This document shows, piece by piece, positions 19,557 to 28,966 of a stretch of 64,000 nt of DNA. Position numbers and translations under genes: made by a program. The stretch spans positions 60,308 to 124,307 of the forward strand of contig CAVOXY010000045.1 in NCBI GenBank assembly GCA_963700515.1. The letters run 5' to 3'. Under the pieces are notes generated by a model. It did not search any database. It had not been told where the DNA came from and was given only the letters and a program-made list of their open reading frames with translations. The DNA is from JAJRVM01 sp963700515 (GTDB taxonomy: Bacteria; Planctomycetota; Planctomycetia; Pirellulales; Pirellulaceae). Numbering within the stretch: position 1 is the stretch's first letter; each line of letters starts with the position of its first letter.

Positions 19557-20741
19557 ATGGGAAATATCATGAACATGCTTAGCATTTACTCTGGGACTTG
19601 CATCAGGCTCGCCTTCGCAACTTGCGTGATCCTTGTTTCAGGAGGTCTGGTGGGCGCGGGCGACACGCAAGTGGCTGAAGAAGAACCTGCCAGCGACGCC
19701 ACTGCAGCCGCAGCAGGGTTCCGAGTATACGATGGATTCGACGGCAAGCTGGCTCTGAAATGGGAGCCGGTTCGGCCTGATCCGACTCACGTGTCATTGG
19801 TCAAACACCCGGGCAAGCTCACCATCACCACGCAGCGTGGCACCATCCATGGCAATGAGAAAGCTGATACACTCAGCCAGGGGACCCAAGCGAAAAACCT
19901 CTATATGATCCCCAACCCGGGAGCGCAAGACGCCGATTTCGTGATGACCACATGTATTGAGTCGTTTGCCCCCACTACCAACTGGCAGCAGGCCGGTCTC
20001 ATGATCTACGACGACGACGACAACTACGTGAAGGGAGACTTGGAGTGGGATCAGCGCGGTCCGTCGGCCGTGATGCCCGTCTTCCTTCGTGAGACAAACC
20101 AGCAGTCCGACTATTTTTCCGTAATCCCCAAAAAGGCATCTGAGGCCTACTGGCTCCGCGTGACGAAGCGCGGAACGCTCTACGAATTCGCATACAGCAC
20201 CAACGGGGAAGAGTATATCATTGTCGGAGAGAAGCCTTGGGGCAACGGCGCACCGAAGTGGGTGGGGATCTTTGCCAAGAACGGCGGCAACCCATTGGCT
20301 ACCGATATCGACGCCCAGTTCGACTTCTTCGAGGTCCGCTCGCTGACCGATGTCGAGAAGAACGAGCCCAACTATCTGGAGCGTCAGAGACTCCAGGGCG
20401 TCTGGAAAGTTGCCTCCTTCTCCGCGAGCGGCAAGCCGATTGACAATGTCGATCTTTCTCAGTTCGTGTTTACTGACAGCGAAGTGACGATAACAGAAGG
20501 GGCCAAGACCACAAAGGGCGAGTACAGACTGGATGTTTCCAGGCAGCCGAAACAACTGGTGCTCGCGAATTTGTTCAGCCTGCAAGACAGACCGGTCACG
20601 GCGGTTTATTCGTACAGCGAAGACACCTTGAAGATCTGCCTCGATCCCCGTCCCGGCGCGGCTTCTCCGACAGATCTGGCGACCCAGCAAGGGGACAGCC
20701 GGATGTTGATCACGCTTCGTCGCGTTAGCAGGAGCGACTGA
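19557..20741 (+). CDS. Secreted DUF1349-TIGR03067 fusion protein
   Basis: The 394-residue product has a signal peptide (to about residue 33). A DUF1349 concanavalin-like domain (about 50-262) follows, recognisable by NWQQAGLMIYDDDDNYVKGD, YWLRVTKRG and WVGIFAKNGGNPL. A planctomycete-type TIGR03067 domain (about 280-392) comes last, with LQGVWKVASFSASGKPI and MLITLRRV at its end. DUF1349 domains bind or process carbohydrate-like ligands in some contexts; TIGR03067 has no known function. ATG 19557 has GAGGAAA upstream; ATG 19569 is the alternative. The gene stands alone between a methyltransferase and a small hypothetical gene. Confidence 0.83.
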   Translation: MGNIMNMLSIYSGTCIRLAFATCVILVSGGLVGAGDTQVAEEEPASDATAAAAGFRVYDGFDGKLALKWEPVRPDPTHVSLVKHPGKLTITTQRGTIHGNEKADTLSQGTQAKNLYMIPNPGAQDADFVMTTCIESFAPTTNWQQAGLMIYDDDDNYVKGDLEWDQRGPSAVMPVFLRETNQQSDYFSVIPKKASEAYWLRVTKRGTLYEFAYSTNGEEYIIVGEKPWGNGAPKWVGIFAKNGGNPLATDIDAQFDFFEVRSLTDVEKNEPNYLERQRLQGVWKVASFSASGKPIDNVDLSQFVFTDSEVTITEGAKTTKGEYRLDVSRQPKQLVLANLFSLQDRPVTAVYSYSEDTLKICLDPRPGAASPTDLATQQGDSRMLITLRRVSRSD

Positions 20742-20836
20742 TCCGGAAGAAAGGGGAACCGTATGGTGCGTTGAAACATGGGCCTCCTTGGCAACGAAGA
20801 GCGGCCAGAGAGACGCTGCACGGTTGACCTCGTTCC

Positions 20837-20865
20837 TTGATCAGGGGGAAAGGGCATCGTAGAAT
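20837..20865 (+). promoter_or_regulatory. Promoter-like motif TTGATC-17-TAGAAT
   Basis: TTGATC (20837-20842), 17 bp with GGGGGA, TAGAAT (20860-20865), 84 bp before the small gene at 20949. Nearly the same block occurs at 18403-18440. Confidence 0.5.
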
Positions 20866-20948
20866 GACTTAAAAGCCCCACCGATGTCTGCTTCGTTCAC
20901 CGCCGCATCGCACGTGCGTGCGATTGAGGGAATTGAAAGTCTTCAGCC

Positions 20949-21188
20949 ATGAGACCAGACGATCTTCTCGAACTTGTTCGACGCCAGCCTTTTGCACCAT
21001 TCCGCATCCACGTCACTGGGGGCAAAGCCTACGACGTTCGTCATCCAGACCAGATTATTGTGCTTCGATCGTGCGCAGTTCTCGCCGTCGGCGGTGAAGA
21101 CGGATTCGCCGATCGACTTGAACATGTTGCATTAGTGCATGTTGTTCGTCTGGAAGAACTCGCAGAATCGACGAGCGACTCAAATTGA
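20949..21188 (+). CDS. Small conserved planctomycete hypothetical protein
   Basis: This 79-residue protein starts MRPDDLLELVRRQPFAPFRI and contains VTGGKAYDVRHPDQIIVLRS and RLEHVALVHVVRLEEL. I recognise this layout (a short RRQPF-PFRI-HVTGG protein ending in a hydrophobic VALVHVVRLE strand) as a recurrent small planctomycete protein of unknown function. It has no signal peptide or membrane segment and looks like a small beta-rich cytoplasmic protein. The ribosome site is weak. A TTGATC/TAGAAT promoter lies upstream, which supports its being a real gene. The downstream 209 bp hold nothing obvious. Confidence 0.65.
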   Translation: MRPDDLLELVRRQPFAPFRIHVTGGKAYDVRHPDQIIVLRSCAVLAVGGEDGFADRLEHVALVHVVRLEELAESTSDSN

Positions 21189-21397
21189 ACCGCGGTCGCC
21201 TCGGGAGTGTGTTGAACAAGCCCTGGGCCACACTCTGGTGCCACTATTGCGACTTCCCGTTCCCGTCCATCTGATTTTGGACTTTTGAGAATACCGATTC
21301 AATCCTGAATGGAGATGCCTGAATCGAAAATTTCGCAGCCCAGGAGCTGTACATTTTTGCGGCCCACCAGATCAATTCCTTCCAAGGAGACTTCCCG

Positions 21398-22012
21398 ATG
21401 ATGCGGCGATCCCTGATGACCATCCTTGCCTGCACGCTGTTCATTCCCTACTCGATCGCCGCGGAGTCCGGTGACGACGGTTGGAAGAGTCTGTTCGACG
21501 GAAAGACGCTCGGTGCTTGGAAGCCTAATGAACACCCCGAGAACTGGACGGTTGAGGATGGAGCGATCGTCGGCCGAGGCGAGCGGAGCCACCTGTATTA
21601 CATGGCACAACAGTTTAAGAACTTCGAGTTCCAAACAGATGTGATGATCAATGAGGGAGGTAACTCCGGGATCTACTTGCATATCGAGCATCACCCCGAG
21701 GGCTGGTTTTTCGACGGCCACGAAGTGCAGATCAACAACTCCCATGTCGATCCGGTCAAGACAGGTAGCCTGTGGGGCGTGGTGAAGCTCTACGACACTC
21801 CGGTCAAAGACAACCAGTGGTTCACGGTGCACGTGATGGTCAAAGACCAGAACATCGTGGTGAAAGTGAACGACAAGATCGTGGTCGACTATACCGAGCC
21901 GGAAGGGGCTAAGGGCCCGCGGCGTCTTGGCAGTGGCTACTTCGCCTTGCAGCAACATGATCCCGGGAGCAGCGCACGCTTTCGCAACATCAAGGTGAAG
22001 CCGCTCCCGTGA
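21398..22012 (+). CDS. Secreted DUF1080 (3-keto-disaccharide hydrolase-type) protein
   Basis: The 204-residue product begins with a signal peptide (MMRRSLMTILACTLFIPYSI). A single DUF1080 domain follows: GWKSLFDGKTLGAWKP, WTVEDGAIVGRGE, LYYMAQQFKNFEFQTDVMIN, GGNSGIYLHIE and a C-terminal GYFALQQHDPGSSARFRNIK. DUF1080 is a jelly-roll domain related to LamG/GH16; characterised members hydrolyse 3-keto-glycosides made by GFO/IDH oxidoreductases. An extracytoplasmic sugar-related role fits, but no oxidoreductase partner is adjacent. GGAGA stands before the ATG. A 7-bp hairpin at 22074-22096 downstream could be a weak transcription end. Confidence 0.9.
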   Translation: MMRRSLMTILACTLFIPYSIAAESGDDGWKSLFDGKTLGAWKPNEHPENWTVEDGAIVGRGERSHLYYMAQQFKNFEFQTDVMINEGGNSGIYLHIEHHPEGWFFDGHEVQINNSHVDPVKTGSLWGVVKLYDTPVKDNQWFTVHVMVKDQNIVVKVNDKIVVDYTEPEGAKGPRRLGSGYFALQQHDPGSSARFRNIKVKPLP

Positions 22013-22247
22013 CGTGAGCATCTGAGTGTAAGAAACTCACGTATCGACCTGGCTTGCCGATTCCCGCCCTGCAGACATGGCGACTTGGTCCATGTCGCTA
22101 ATAAAGCCCGAAGCCCAGCGTGTCTGGAAAGCTGTCTGGTGTCTGGGAAGCTGCCGTTTTCCAAGCCCTGAAGGAGCCTGAAGCCCGGGAAGGAAACAGC
22201 CCAAGCACTGCGGGAATCCGCGGCAAGGCCGACACCAGGTTCTCAAG

Positions 22248-22446
22248 CTGCGACCGCCAAGGACCAGAACCAAACGCACCGACAACGACCGGTCGGTCCG
22301 CAGCTTCCGGACACTTCTGGCCGACCTGGCCACGCTCGCGAAACAGCTCGCCCGGATCCCAGGCCAAGATCGCGAATTCCATCGATTTACCAGCGCCACG
22401 ACGCTGCCGCAGCACGCATTTGACGTGCTGAACGCCACTCCTTGAC
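22248..22446 (+). pseudogene. C-terminal remnant of an IS1634/IS4-type transposase
   Basis: In one frame the DNA reads KRTDNDRSVRSFRTLLADLA followed by TLAKQLARI. After a one-base shift near 22380 it reads FTSATTLPQHAFDVLNATP and stops at 22446. This matches the usual tail of planctomycete IS1634-type transposases (SFRTLLADLAT, then TPLQ-x-RA-x-DLL). A further shift near 22260 would extend it upstream as SQAATAKDQ. The N-terminal catalytic part is absent and no inverted repeats are visible, so this is a dead fragment. The rest of the 22013-22679 gap has no other recognisable content. Confidence 0.6.
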
Positions 22447-22679
22447 CTTGGCTGTGGCCAGAGTTCGGCAGTCTGGGTAACTTGCCGACGCTGACAAGTG
22501 ACTCAAGCCGCGCAAACAGGCCTATTGGTTCCCAGAGCGGAGAAAAATAATTGACAAACGCTCCCGGCGGTGGTCAACTTACGCGAGAAAGTGACGTTGG
22601 CCTTCCATCCAATCCACGGTGCGGGGTTTGGGCGATTTTGGATTTGTGGTTTCCATCTTATTGCGCGGAGGTGATGTCG

Positions 22680-23774
22680 ATGAAACAAATGAATAGGGGA
22701 AGAGCGGGTTTCACGCTCGTCGAGTTACTGGTAGTGATTGCGATCATTGGAATCCTGGTAGCGTTACTGCTTCCGGCGGTACAAGCGGCCCGCGAGGCCG
22801 CGCGACGGATGCAGTGCACTAACAACATGAAGCAACTGGGACTGGCGATCCACAATTATCACGACACAAACAAGAAGCTCCCGCCCAGAATCGGCGGAAG
22901 CTATATTAACGGCGTTAACTACAGTCCTAGCGGCATCATGAGGCTTCTGCCCTACATGGAGCAGGCCCCGCTGTATCAGCTAATCAGCAGTGTGCAGACC
23001 TACAACGGAGTTGTCTATAATGCTTTCAACGTGCCGTCTTGGGACGCAAATTACTTGCCCTGGCGAGCGAAGATTCCAACTTTCTTATGCCCATCCGATG
23101 GCCAGAGTTCAGGCGGCACTGAAGGGTCCGTCGGCCGTTGCAACTACCATTTCAGCAACGGCGACTACTTTGGTTGGTGGGGAGACCCGACCACCCGAGG
23201 TCCATTTGAAGTCTGGGCACTCTATGCTGACTGGCCTGCGTGGTATCAGGGGGGCGTGACAGCCTTTGCGGGCCTTACTGACGGTACGAGCAATACGATT
23301 GCCATGAGCGAAAGAGCGATTCCTGGACCAACCACAGCGGGTTCGATCAGGACCGATGTGGCAGTTAACCAAAGCACGGCCGTCAACTACTCCGGGACCT
23401 CCAGCCCGATCGCTTGCATGGCCACAAGGGGTGACAATAATCGCTACGCGGTCGCCTCCGGAAACTGGGGCCAGGGAAGCTACAGTTTCGGATGGCAGGG
23501 ACGCAACACGGAGATCAGCACGGTCATGCCGCCAAACGCCCCCTCCTGTTCCATCTATGCCGAAGATTGGAACTCCGTCATGTGGACGGCGACCAGCTAC
23601 CATCCGACCGGCGTGGTCGTTGTGCTGATGGACGGCTCGGTAAGGTTTGTCACCGATTCGATCGATACTGGAAATCTAGCTCTGCCCCCAGTGGCCAGCG
23701 GTCCCTCGCCTTACGGCGTGTGGGGCGCATTGGGCTCGAAAAACGGCGGTGAAGTCAACCGCTCGCTCGACTAG
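22680..23774 (+). CDS. DUF1559 protein with prepilin-type N-terminal signal
   Basis: I choose ATG 22680 because GGAGG stands eight bases before it and the protein then opens as a classic type IV prepilin: MKQMNRGRAG, then FTLVELLVVIAIIGILVALL. The peptidase cut would be after G10, with methylated Phe and Glu at +5. The DUF1559 body follows (LLPAVQAAREAARRM, NNMKQLGLAIHNYHD, LLPYMEQAPLY) and ends with H-x9-DG in HPTGVVVVLMDGSVRFV. The mature form of the 364-residue precursor should be exported and assembled or anchored like a pseudopilin. The family is greatly expanded in planctomycetes; its task is unknown. Confidence 0.93.
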   Translation: MKQMNRGRAGFTLVELLVVIAIIGILVALLLPAVQAAREAARRMQCTNNMKQLGLAIHNYHDTNKKLPPRIGGSYINGVNYSPSGIMRLLPYMEQAPLYQLISSVQTYNGVVYNAFNVPSWDANYLPWRAKIPTFLCPSDGQSSGGTEGSVGRCNYHFSNGDYFGWWGDPTTRGPFEVWALYADWPAWYQGGVTAFAGLTDGTSNTIAMSERAIPGPTTAGSIRTDVAVNQSTAVNYSGTSSPIACMATRGDNNRYAVASGNWGQGSYSFGWQGRNTEISTVMPPNAPSCSIYAEDWNSVMWTATSYHPTGVVVVLMDGSVRFVTDSIDTGNLALPPVASGPSPYGVWGALGSKNGGEVNRSLD

Positions 23775-23805
23775 AGTCCAGTGGATGAGTAGAGTCCAGT
23801 GGCCG

Positions 23806-23833
23806 GACACCAGAGCTCGATAGAGCGAGCTCT
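23806..23833. terminator. Perfect 11-bp hairpin after the DUF1559 gene (gap 23775-24292)
   Basis: ACCAGAGCTCG (23806-23816) and CGAGCTCTGGT (23823-23833) form a perfect stem with a 6-nt loop, 32 bp after the stop codon. There is no T-tract, so intrinsic termination is uncertain. The rest of the 518-bp gap has no supportable gene. Confidence 0.45.
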
Positions 23834-24292
23834 GGTACGTGGCCGGGTAGCTGGACGTCTGGTGCTTTTTGGCCCGTTCCAGGCGGGTCTGCAATACCGA
23901 TGATTGGTGCAGTGGTGAATGTTGGAGTAAGTTGCCGCCATACGCCGAGCGAGCCATTCCATCTTTGATCGGCATTGGGTTCAACCGCGTTGGTTCGTCT
24001 TCCCGGAAGCGAACGGACTAACGAAGCGGGCTAACCAGACGATCGTTGAGGCCTTGGAGGGAGAAGATCTGACCCGATTACCTCCAGGCGGCGCACGGGA
24101 TAATGAAAGTCACCCGATAGTACAATCACAGCGACTGCAGATCGCCCCGGGGTTCATTTAGCTTGTTGACTACTTTTGAGGCGACCCGAGTCAAGGAAGT
24201 CTGGAACCATCCGGCACGGGTGGAACAGATTCATTAGTACGGGCCATCTGACCTTACTGAAGTTTCACGTGTCTCGAGGAGGTCCATTCATC

Positions 24293-24787
24293 ATGCGATA
24301 TGTAATCTGGCTGGTCGTGCTCGCAGCGGTCAGCGTTTGTATCGGTTGCGGCCAGAAATCGGGGCTTGAGGGGACAGTTCCAGTTACTGGCACTGTTACG
24401 TATCAAAGTAAGCCGGTTGAGGGCGCAAGCGTAACGCTCAGCCCCCAGGGCCAAGGCCGCGCCGCGAGCGGCAAGACGGACGCCAGCGGCCGGTTTAAGT
24501 TAACCACGCTGGAGGCTGACGATGGCGCGTTGCCTGGCACGTACCAAGTCGCCGTCTCAAAAATCGAAGATCTAGATGCAGCGGCACACCAGATGACTCC
24601 TGAGGATATGGTGAAAGCGATTTCCGGTGGGAAAGCCGCACCGATGGGGCCGACGAGACCCGGGACGAAAGGTGGCGGCATGAAAAACGCTCTACCGGAG
24701 AAATACAAAAACGCGCAGACTTCGGGACTAACCGCCGAAGTGACCAAGGGTGGAGCGAACGACTTCAAGTTCGACTTAGTGGATTAA
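24293..24787 (+). CDS. Small lipoprotein with carboxypeptidase-regulatory-like domain
   Basis: The frame is open from 24176, but ATG 24293 has GAGGAGG upstream and starts a lipoprotein-type signal (RYVIWLVVLAAVSVCIGCG), with Cys in CIGC the likely lipid-modified residue. The 164-residue protein contains VPVTGTVTYQSKPVEGASVT, GRAASGKTDASGRFKLTT and LPGTYQVAVSK, the pattern of a carboxypeptidase regulatory-like beta-sandwich. A Pro/Gly-rich stretch (about 115-135) and a short tail VTKGGANDFKFDL follow. Lipoproteins of this type commonly sit directly after a DUF1559 gene in planctomycetes, as here. The function is unknown. Confidence 0.85.
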   Translation: MRYVIWLVVLAAVSVCIGCGQKSGLEGTVPVTGTVTYQSKPVEGASVTLSPQGQGRAASGKTDASGRFKLTTLEADDGALPGTYQVAVSKIEDLDAAAHQMTPEDMVKAISGGKAAPMGPTRPGTKGGGMKNALPEKYKNAQTSGLTAEVTKGGANDFKFDLVD

Positions 24788-24903
24788 CGCGAACGGGAGA
24801 CCGTTCTCCGAACCGACACAAAGCTCATGCCATACGAACGGCTTGCGGACCAGCTGGCTCCGAAATATTTTGGGAACACGCTGGAAGACGCCACCCGCAT
24901 TGC

Positions 24904-25330
24904 GTGAGCTTTTTTTTCGTGGCGTGGGCCGGCCGCATCGAGTTTGCCGGAGCGTGGTTACACGAAGACGTTGTCTGCCCGGCTCAGGGTGGTACGCTTT
25001 CCAGCGTCGCTGAACATGGAGCAACCTTCACCATGCGATTTAAGGGTCGCGGTGTCGTGTGGCATTCGCGATTGGATGCCGAAGGAGGCCATGTACAGGT
25101 CACGGTCGACAGAGGTGCGCCGGCGACGGTCAGCTGCTATTTGGCGAATGAAATCCCCGAGTGGCCGCTCTTCGAACAGTCATTTTCCCAACCTGGCGAG
25201 CATTTACCCATAAATCACGGTTTTTGGGCGAGCGAGCCCCACGGTCCGCTGGTGCACGTGCTTGGCTCGATGCGGTGTCCATTGAGCCGTAAGGCATCTC
25301 CCATCGCCGAAACACACACTTCTACTGTCG
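24904..25330 (+). pseudogene. Orphan beta-sandwich domain fragment
   Basis: The frame here reads like real protein for about 110 residues: IEFAGAWLHEDVVCPAQGG, FTMRFKGRGVVWHSRLDAEG, GHVQVTVDRGAPATVSCYLA, NEIPEWPLFEQSF. It resembles a carbohydrate-binding-type beta-sandwich appended to larger secreted proteins. The apparent start (GTG 24904) lies in a T-tract and no catalytic domain precedes it. The frame then runs antisense into the lactonase gene. I read it as the remnant of a larger gene, or a domain cut off by frameshifts. The family is not identified. The T7 tract at 24910-24916 may be the end of the lipoprotein transcript. Confidence 0.35.
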
Positions 25331-25342
25331 TAACAAATGACT

Positions 25343-26614
25343 TCACTTCACCTTGGCGAGATCGAGGAAGACAATGCTCGAAGGATTGCCCACCGGGGTG
25401 TAATGGCCGGTGAATGTGAGGCCGCCGGTCTGGCGATTCACCTGGAAGACGGCGATGTTGTCGCCGCGCTGATTGCAGCAATAGAGGAACTGGCCAGTGG
25501 GGTCGAAGTTGAAACTGCGCGGATAATTCCCTCTCGTCCATTCTTCCCCCTTGAACGTGAGGTCGCCATTTGGACCAACGGAAAAGATCCCGATGCTGTC
25601 GTGCAGTCGGTTGCCCGCATAGACGAATTGCCCATCGGCTGAAACCAAGATCTCGGAGCAGAAATTACTGCCCGCAAACCCAGGCGGCAGAGTAGAGACT
25701 GTTTGGCGTGCGGCCAACCGCCCCGCTTGGGCATCGTAGTCAAACAAAACGATTGTCGAGCCCTCCTCCTGAATGGAGTAGAACCAACGACCATTGGGAT
25801 GAAAATGAAAATGCCGCGGACCATCTCCCGCTGGCAACGAGACCGCGGGCAGTTCTCCGGGAGTCAGCTCGCCCGTCTGCTCGTCGAACTTCCAGACGAA
25901 GATCTGATCCAAGCCCAAGTCAACATGCAACACGAAGCGTCCTGACGGATCGGCTTGAATCATGTGTGCGTGGGTCCGATCATGTCCGCTGAAGGCAAAG
26001 CTGCCCGGCGGAGCATTGGTCGCCTTGGTAGGGCCAATCCTGCCTGTATCGTTCTTGATGTCCGTGGCGTTGCCCAACCGACCGTCGGGCAGAATCGGCA
26101 GCACCGCTACCGAGCCGCCAAAATAGTTGGCCACCAACAAGAACCGTCCTGACGGATGGATGCTCACATAAGTCGGACCGGCACCGCCGGAGCAGACGGT
26201 GTTGAGCAACGTCAAACGCCCGTCTAAGGGATCGATGGAGAAGGCGCTGACCGTGCCTTCTTTCTTTTCCCCCACGCGATCCGTCTCATTGGCGCAGTAC
26301 AGTCGGGTTCCGGTCGCACTCAGAGCCAGGCAGCTAGGGCTTGTTCCCATCTCGTGAATGCCGGCAGGCGTCATTTCTCCGGTGGCGCGATTCACCTGAA
26401 AAACGTGTATGCCGCGACCATTGCCGGGCGGCAGATCCACCTGCGTTGGCAACATATCGCGAAGCGGAGAGCTGAAGGTGCCGACATAGGCAATGAGTGG
26501 CCCGCTGCCTTCCTTCGATTGCGCTGGGTGCGTCCCGCTGATGAGCGGGATTGTCCCCGCCAGTGCGACAGAAGTTTTTAGAAACCAACGCCGGGAACGG
26601 TCGATGAGTGCCAT
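25343..26614 (-). CDS. Tat-exported lactonase, 7-bladed propeller (6-phosphogluconolactonase/YbhE family)
   Basis: The 423-residue protein starts with a twin-arginine signal: SRRWFLK at residues 7-13, then a hydrophobic stretch ending near ISGTHPAQS. The rest is a lactonase beta-propeller with repeated blades such as LIAYVGTFSSP, HVFQVNRATGEMTPAG, VSIHPSGRFLLVANYFGGSV, FHFHPNGRWFYSIQEEGSTI and FDPTGQFLYCCNQRGDNIAV. Cytoplasmic relatives hydrolyse 6-phosphogluconolactone. An exported, folded copy more likely acts on other sugar lactones in the periplasm; that is inference. The 5' end faces a microrepeat region with no clear promoter. Confidence 0.9.
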   Translation of the reverse strand: MALIDRSRRWFLKTSVALAGTIPLISGTHPAQSKEGSGPLIAYVGTFSSPLRDMLPTQVDLPPGNGRGIHVFQVNRATGEMTPAGIHEMGTSPSCLALSATGTRLYCANETDRVGEKKEGTVSAFSIDPLDGRLTLLNTVCSGGAGPTYVSIHPSGRFLLVANYFGGSVAVLPILPDGRLGNATDIKNDTGRIGPTKATNAPPGSFAFSGHDRTHAHMIQADPSGRFVLHVDLGLDQIFVWKFDEQTGELTPGELPAVSLPAGDGPRHFHFHPNGRWFYSIQEEGSTIVLFDYDAQAGRLAARQTVSTLPPGFAGSNFCSEILVSADGQFVYAGNRLHDSIGIFSVGPNGDLTFKGEEWTRGNYPRSFNFDPTGQFLYCCNQRGDNIAVFQVNRQTGGLTFTGHYTPVGNPSSIVFLDLAKVK

Positions 26615-26934
26615 GGTGAATCGCAGTCTGGATTGTCAATGGGACGCTTGGCGTCAACGGAATGAGTGTTCGAGAAATCAGCTTCGTGACTTGAACCAAG
26701 GTTTGGCTTCCCGTCCACTACACTATAACCGATCGGTCCGGACTATGACTCGCGGGCAGCGAGAATTCGTCTTTGCACGTGGTGTGGGGAAGGTCCCGGA
26801 AAGGGGCCAGAGACTGGAGTATTGGAGTATTGGTAATTGCTTAGCCGTTGGCAGTAAGGACAGCAAAGAACCCGAGGAAGATTTCTGAGCTGACGCTACC
26901 GGATGCACGATGCCTGGCTCCCAAGTCAATAATT

Positions 26935-27093
26935 AATGGTGAATGGTGAATAATTGACGGTTCGTGATTCGCCCTTTTTCTGTTCTTGCACCGCAGTGGA
27001 ACGCCCCGATGATTGGCTTTCTCATCCACCTTCCCCTCGTTAATTATTCACCATTCACCATTCACCATTCGCTATTCGCTATTCGCTATTCCG
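26935..27093. repeat. Heptamer microrepeats with a perfect 21-bp inverted repeat (gap 26615-27204)
   Basis: ATTCACC-type heptamers form two arms, 26935-26955 and 27042-27062, that are perfect reverse complements over 21 bp. The second arm continues as ATTCACC and ATTCGCT units to about 27093. The 86-bp spacer and the rest of the gap show no gene. Confidence 0.85.
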
Positions 27094-27204
27094 GTCTGTT
27101 TACCCCCTGGCACGCCTCACCTGGTGAAAACAAAGGCACCGTGCACTGCACACGGCTAAAGTGTTACGAGTACTGAAGTATTGGAGTGGTGGGTTAGTCC
27201 GGGT

Positions 27205-28926
27205 TTACCGCTCGGCTCCTGCCGCACCGATCTGGGAGACCACATCCACATCCGCTCCAGCGGCCGTCTGGAATACCGCTGCACAGCGGTGAAGGTCGTT
27301 GCCGATAAGGGTTATCTCCCGCGATGGGATCCCCTCTACGCGCAGGAAAGTACCGGCATCGCCCAGCGGCCGCGACCCCTGGATCAACGCAGACCGCGTC
27401 GCCTGTAGCCGGATCAGGGATTCGGCCTCCCGGTTCCCCACTGCCTTGAGGCCAGTGATCTCCAGGTCGGCAACATCATCGCAGGTGATGGCGGGACGCA
27501 GGTCCGGACCGGCCAAGTCAAAACGAACATTGTTGAGCGTCAGTCCCTCGACATGTCGCGCATAGAGGCCGTAGGCGGGCAGGACGCCCCACATAAAGTA
27601 CTCCGGGTATTGATCCCCCAATTCGGGAAAGGCACGTCGAGCTGCCTCTTCCCGCGTCCCTCCACCTGGAAACGTTACGTGAATGTCGCTCAACGTAATC
27701 CCTTCCACCGGATGACCGGGAATGCCACAGATCGAGATGCATTGGCGCTCCTCGCCTTCAAACGGTTTGGCGGCAACTTCCACCGGGTAGTACCCGGCAA
27801 TTCCTTTACGCAACGATTCGGGATCAATCACGCTGGCCCGAATATTACTGAACAAGATATTTTTCAGCCCTCCCATCGGAAAAGCTTCGTTGCGTTGTTC
27901 GTTGTTGTAGTGATGGTTTCCGAACCGGAGCGAAATGGGGCTGCTGACATTGTTCATCACGATGTTCGAGAAGGTCATATCTTCCATCGTGCCGTTGCCG
28001 CTGATCTGCAGCTTGATCCCGCAGCCGTAGGTATCGTAGATCACGCAGTTCGAAACCGTTACCTCCCGGATGCCACCGCGATGCGCTCCGCCAGATCGAA
28101 TCGCCGCCCATCGCGTGCTCATTACACAATTCGTAATCACGACATTCCGCACCGGTGCATCATCGAACATATCCTGAAAGCAGATCGCGTCGTCTTCGCA
28201 CTCCAGAATGCAATCCGAAATTGTCACGTTTTGAGTTCCCATCAAGTCGATGCCATCGTTGTTATACTTCGCTCGGTTGTGAATCGTGATGCCACGAATG
28301 CGCACGTTGTCGCAGCGCAGGAAATGCGTGCACCAGGCGGCGGCATTTCGCAGCGTGATCCCGTCAAGTGACACACGTCGGCAGCGGACCAACCGCATCA
28401 GCATGGGGCGTTGTCCCGCCGAACCGTCCGGCGCAGCAGTCGGAAAACCGGCACCCTGACCATCAATGATGCCTCGTCCTGTGATCGAGATATTCTCCGC
28501 GTCCGCGGCATAGAGAAGGCATTTGTCGATATCGCTCGCGTTGACGAATCCGCATGGCTCGACGTCGGCAGCGTACTGTGTCACATCGTTACTTCCCAGA
28601 ATTGTGGCCGTGCTGCTTACATGCAGGTTGACGTTGCTCTTGAGAAACAACGTTCCCGTCAAGTATCTTCCTGAGGGCACAAAGACCGTGCCACCGCCGC
28701 TCTGACTGCACTTGTCCATCGCGGCTTGAATGGCCGCCGTATCGAGTTGTTTACCGTCGCCAATAGCGCCGAACGTGCGGATGTTGAAGACTGGACTATT
28801 GACCAGCAACTCACCTTGACTTGGTGTCGCAATCTGATCCGGCTCTTGCGGCCCGTTACCGTAGAGCAACGGACAGAGGACCAACGTACAGATTGCCAAC
28901 GGACCAGATAGCGCGCTTCGAAACAC
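27205..28926 (-). CDS. Secreted GH28 family glycosidase (polygalacturonase-like)
   Basis: This 573-residue right-handed beta-helix protein has a signal peptide (residues 1 to about 23) and a pectate-lyase/GH28 start (FNIRTFGAIGDGKQLDTAAI). Catalytic-site motifs of GH28 are visible: NNDGID (222-227), EDDAICF (244-250), a glycine-rich turn in IRSGGAHRGG, and GCGIKLQ in place of the usual RIK. Typical repeats such as VRIRGITIHNR and VTISDCILECEDDAI run through the helix. It should cleave galacturonan or rhamnogalacturonan outside the cytoplasm. The start is GTG 28926 with AGGAGG nine bases upstream. It follows the six-hairpin glycosidase-like gene 38 bp upstream on the same strand. Confidence 0.88.
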   Translation of the reverse strand: MFRSALSGPLAICTLVLCPLLYGNGPQEPDQIATPSQGELLVNSPVFNIRTFGAIGDGKQLDTAAIQAAMDKCSQSGGGTVFVPSGRYLTGTLFLKSNVNLHVSSTATILGSNDVTQYAADVEPCGFVNASDIDKCLLYAADAENISITGRGIIDGQGAGFPTAAPDGSAGQRPMLMRLVRCRRVSLDGITLRNAAAWCTHFLRCDNVRIRGITIHNRAKYNNDGIDLMGTQNVTISDCILECEDDAICFQDMFDDAPVRNVVITNCVMSTRWAAIRSGGAHRGGIREVTVSNCVIYDTYGCGIKLQISGNGTMEDMTFSNIVMNNVSSPISLRFGNHHYNNEQRNEAFPMGGLKNILFSNIRASVIDPESLRKGIAGYYPVEVAAKPFEGEERQCISICGIPGHPVEGITLSDIHVTFPGGGTREEAARRAFPELGDQYPEYFMWGVLPAYGLYARHVEGLTLNNVRFDLAGPDLRPAITCDDVADLEITGLKAVGNREAESLIRLQATRSALIQGSRPLGDAGTFLRVEGIPSREITLIGNDLHRCAAVFQTAAGADVDVVSQIGAAGAER

Positions 28927-28966
28927 GATTCGAGCCTCCTGTGGAATTACGCTTCATATTCAGCCT

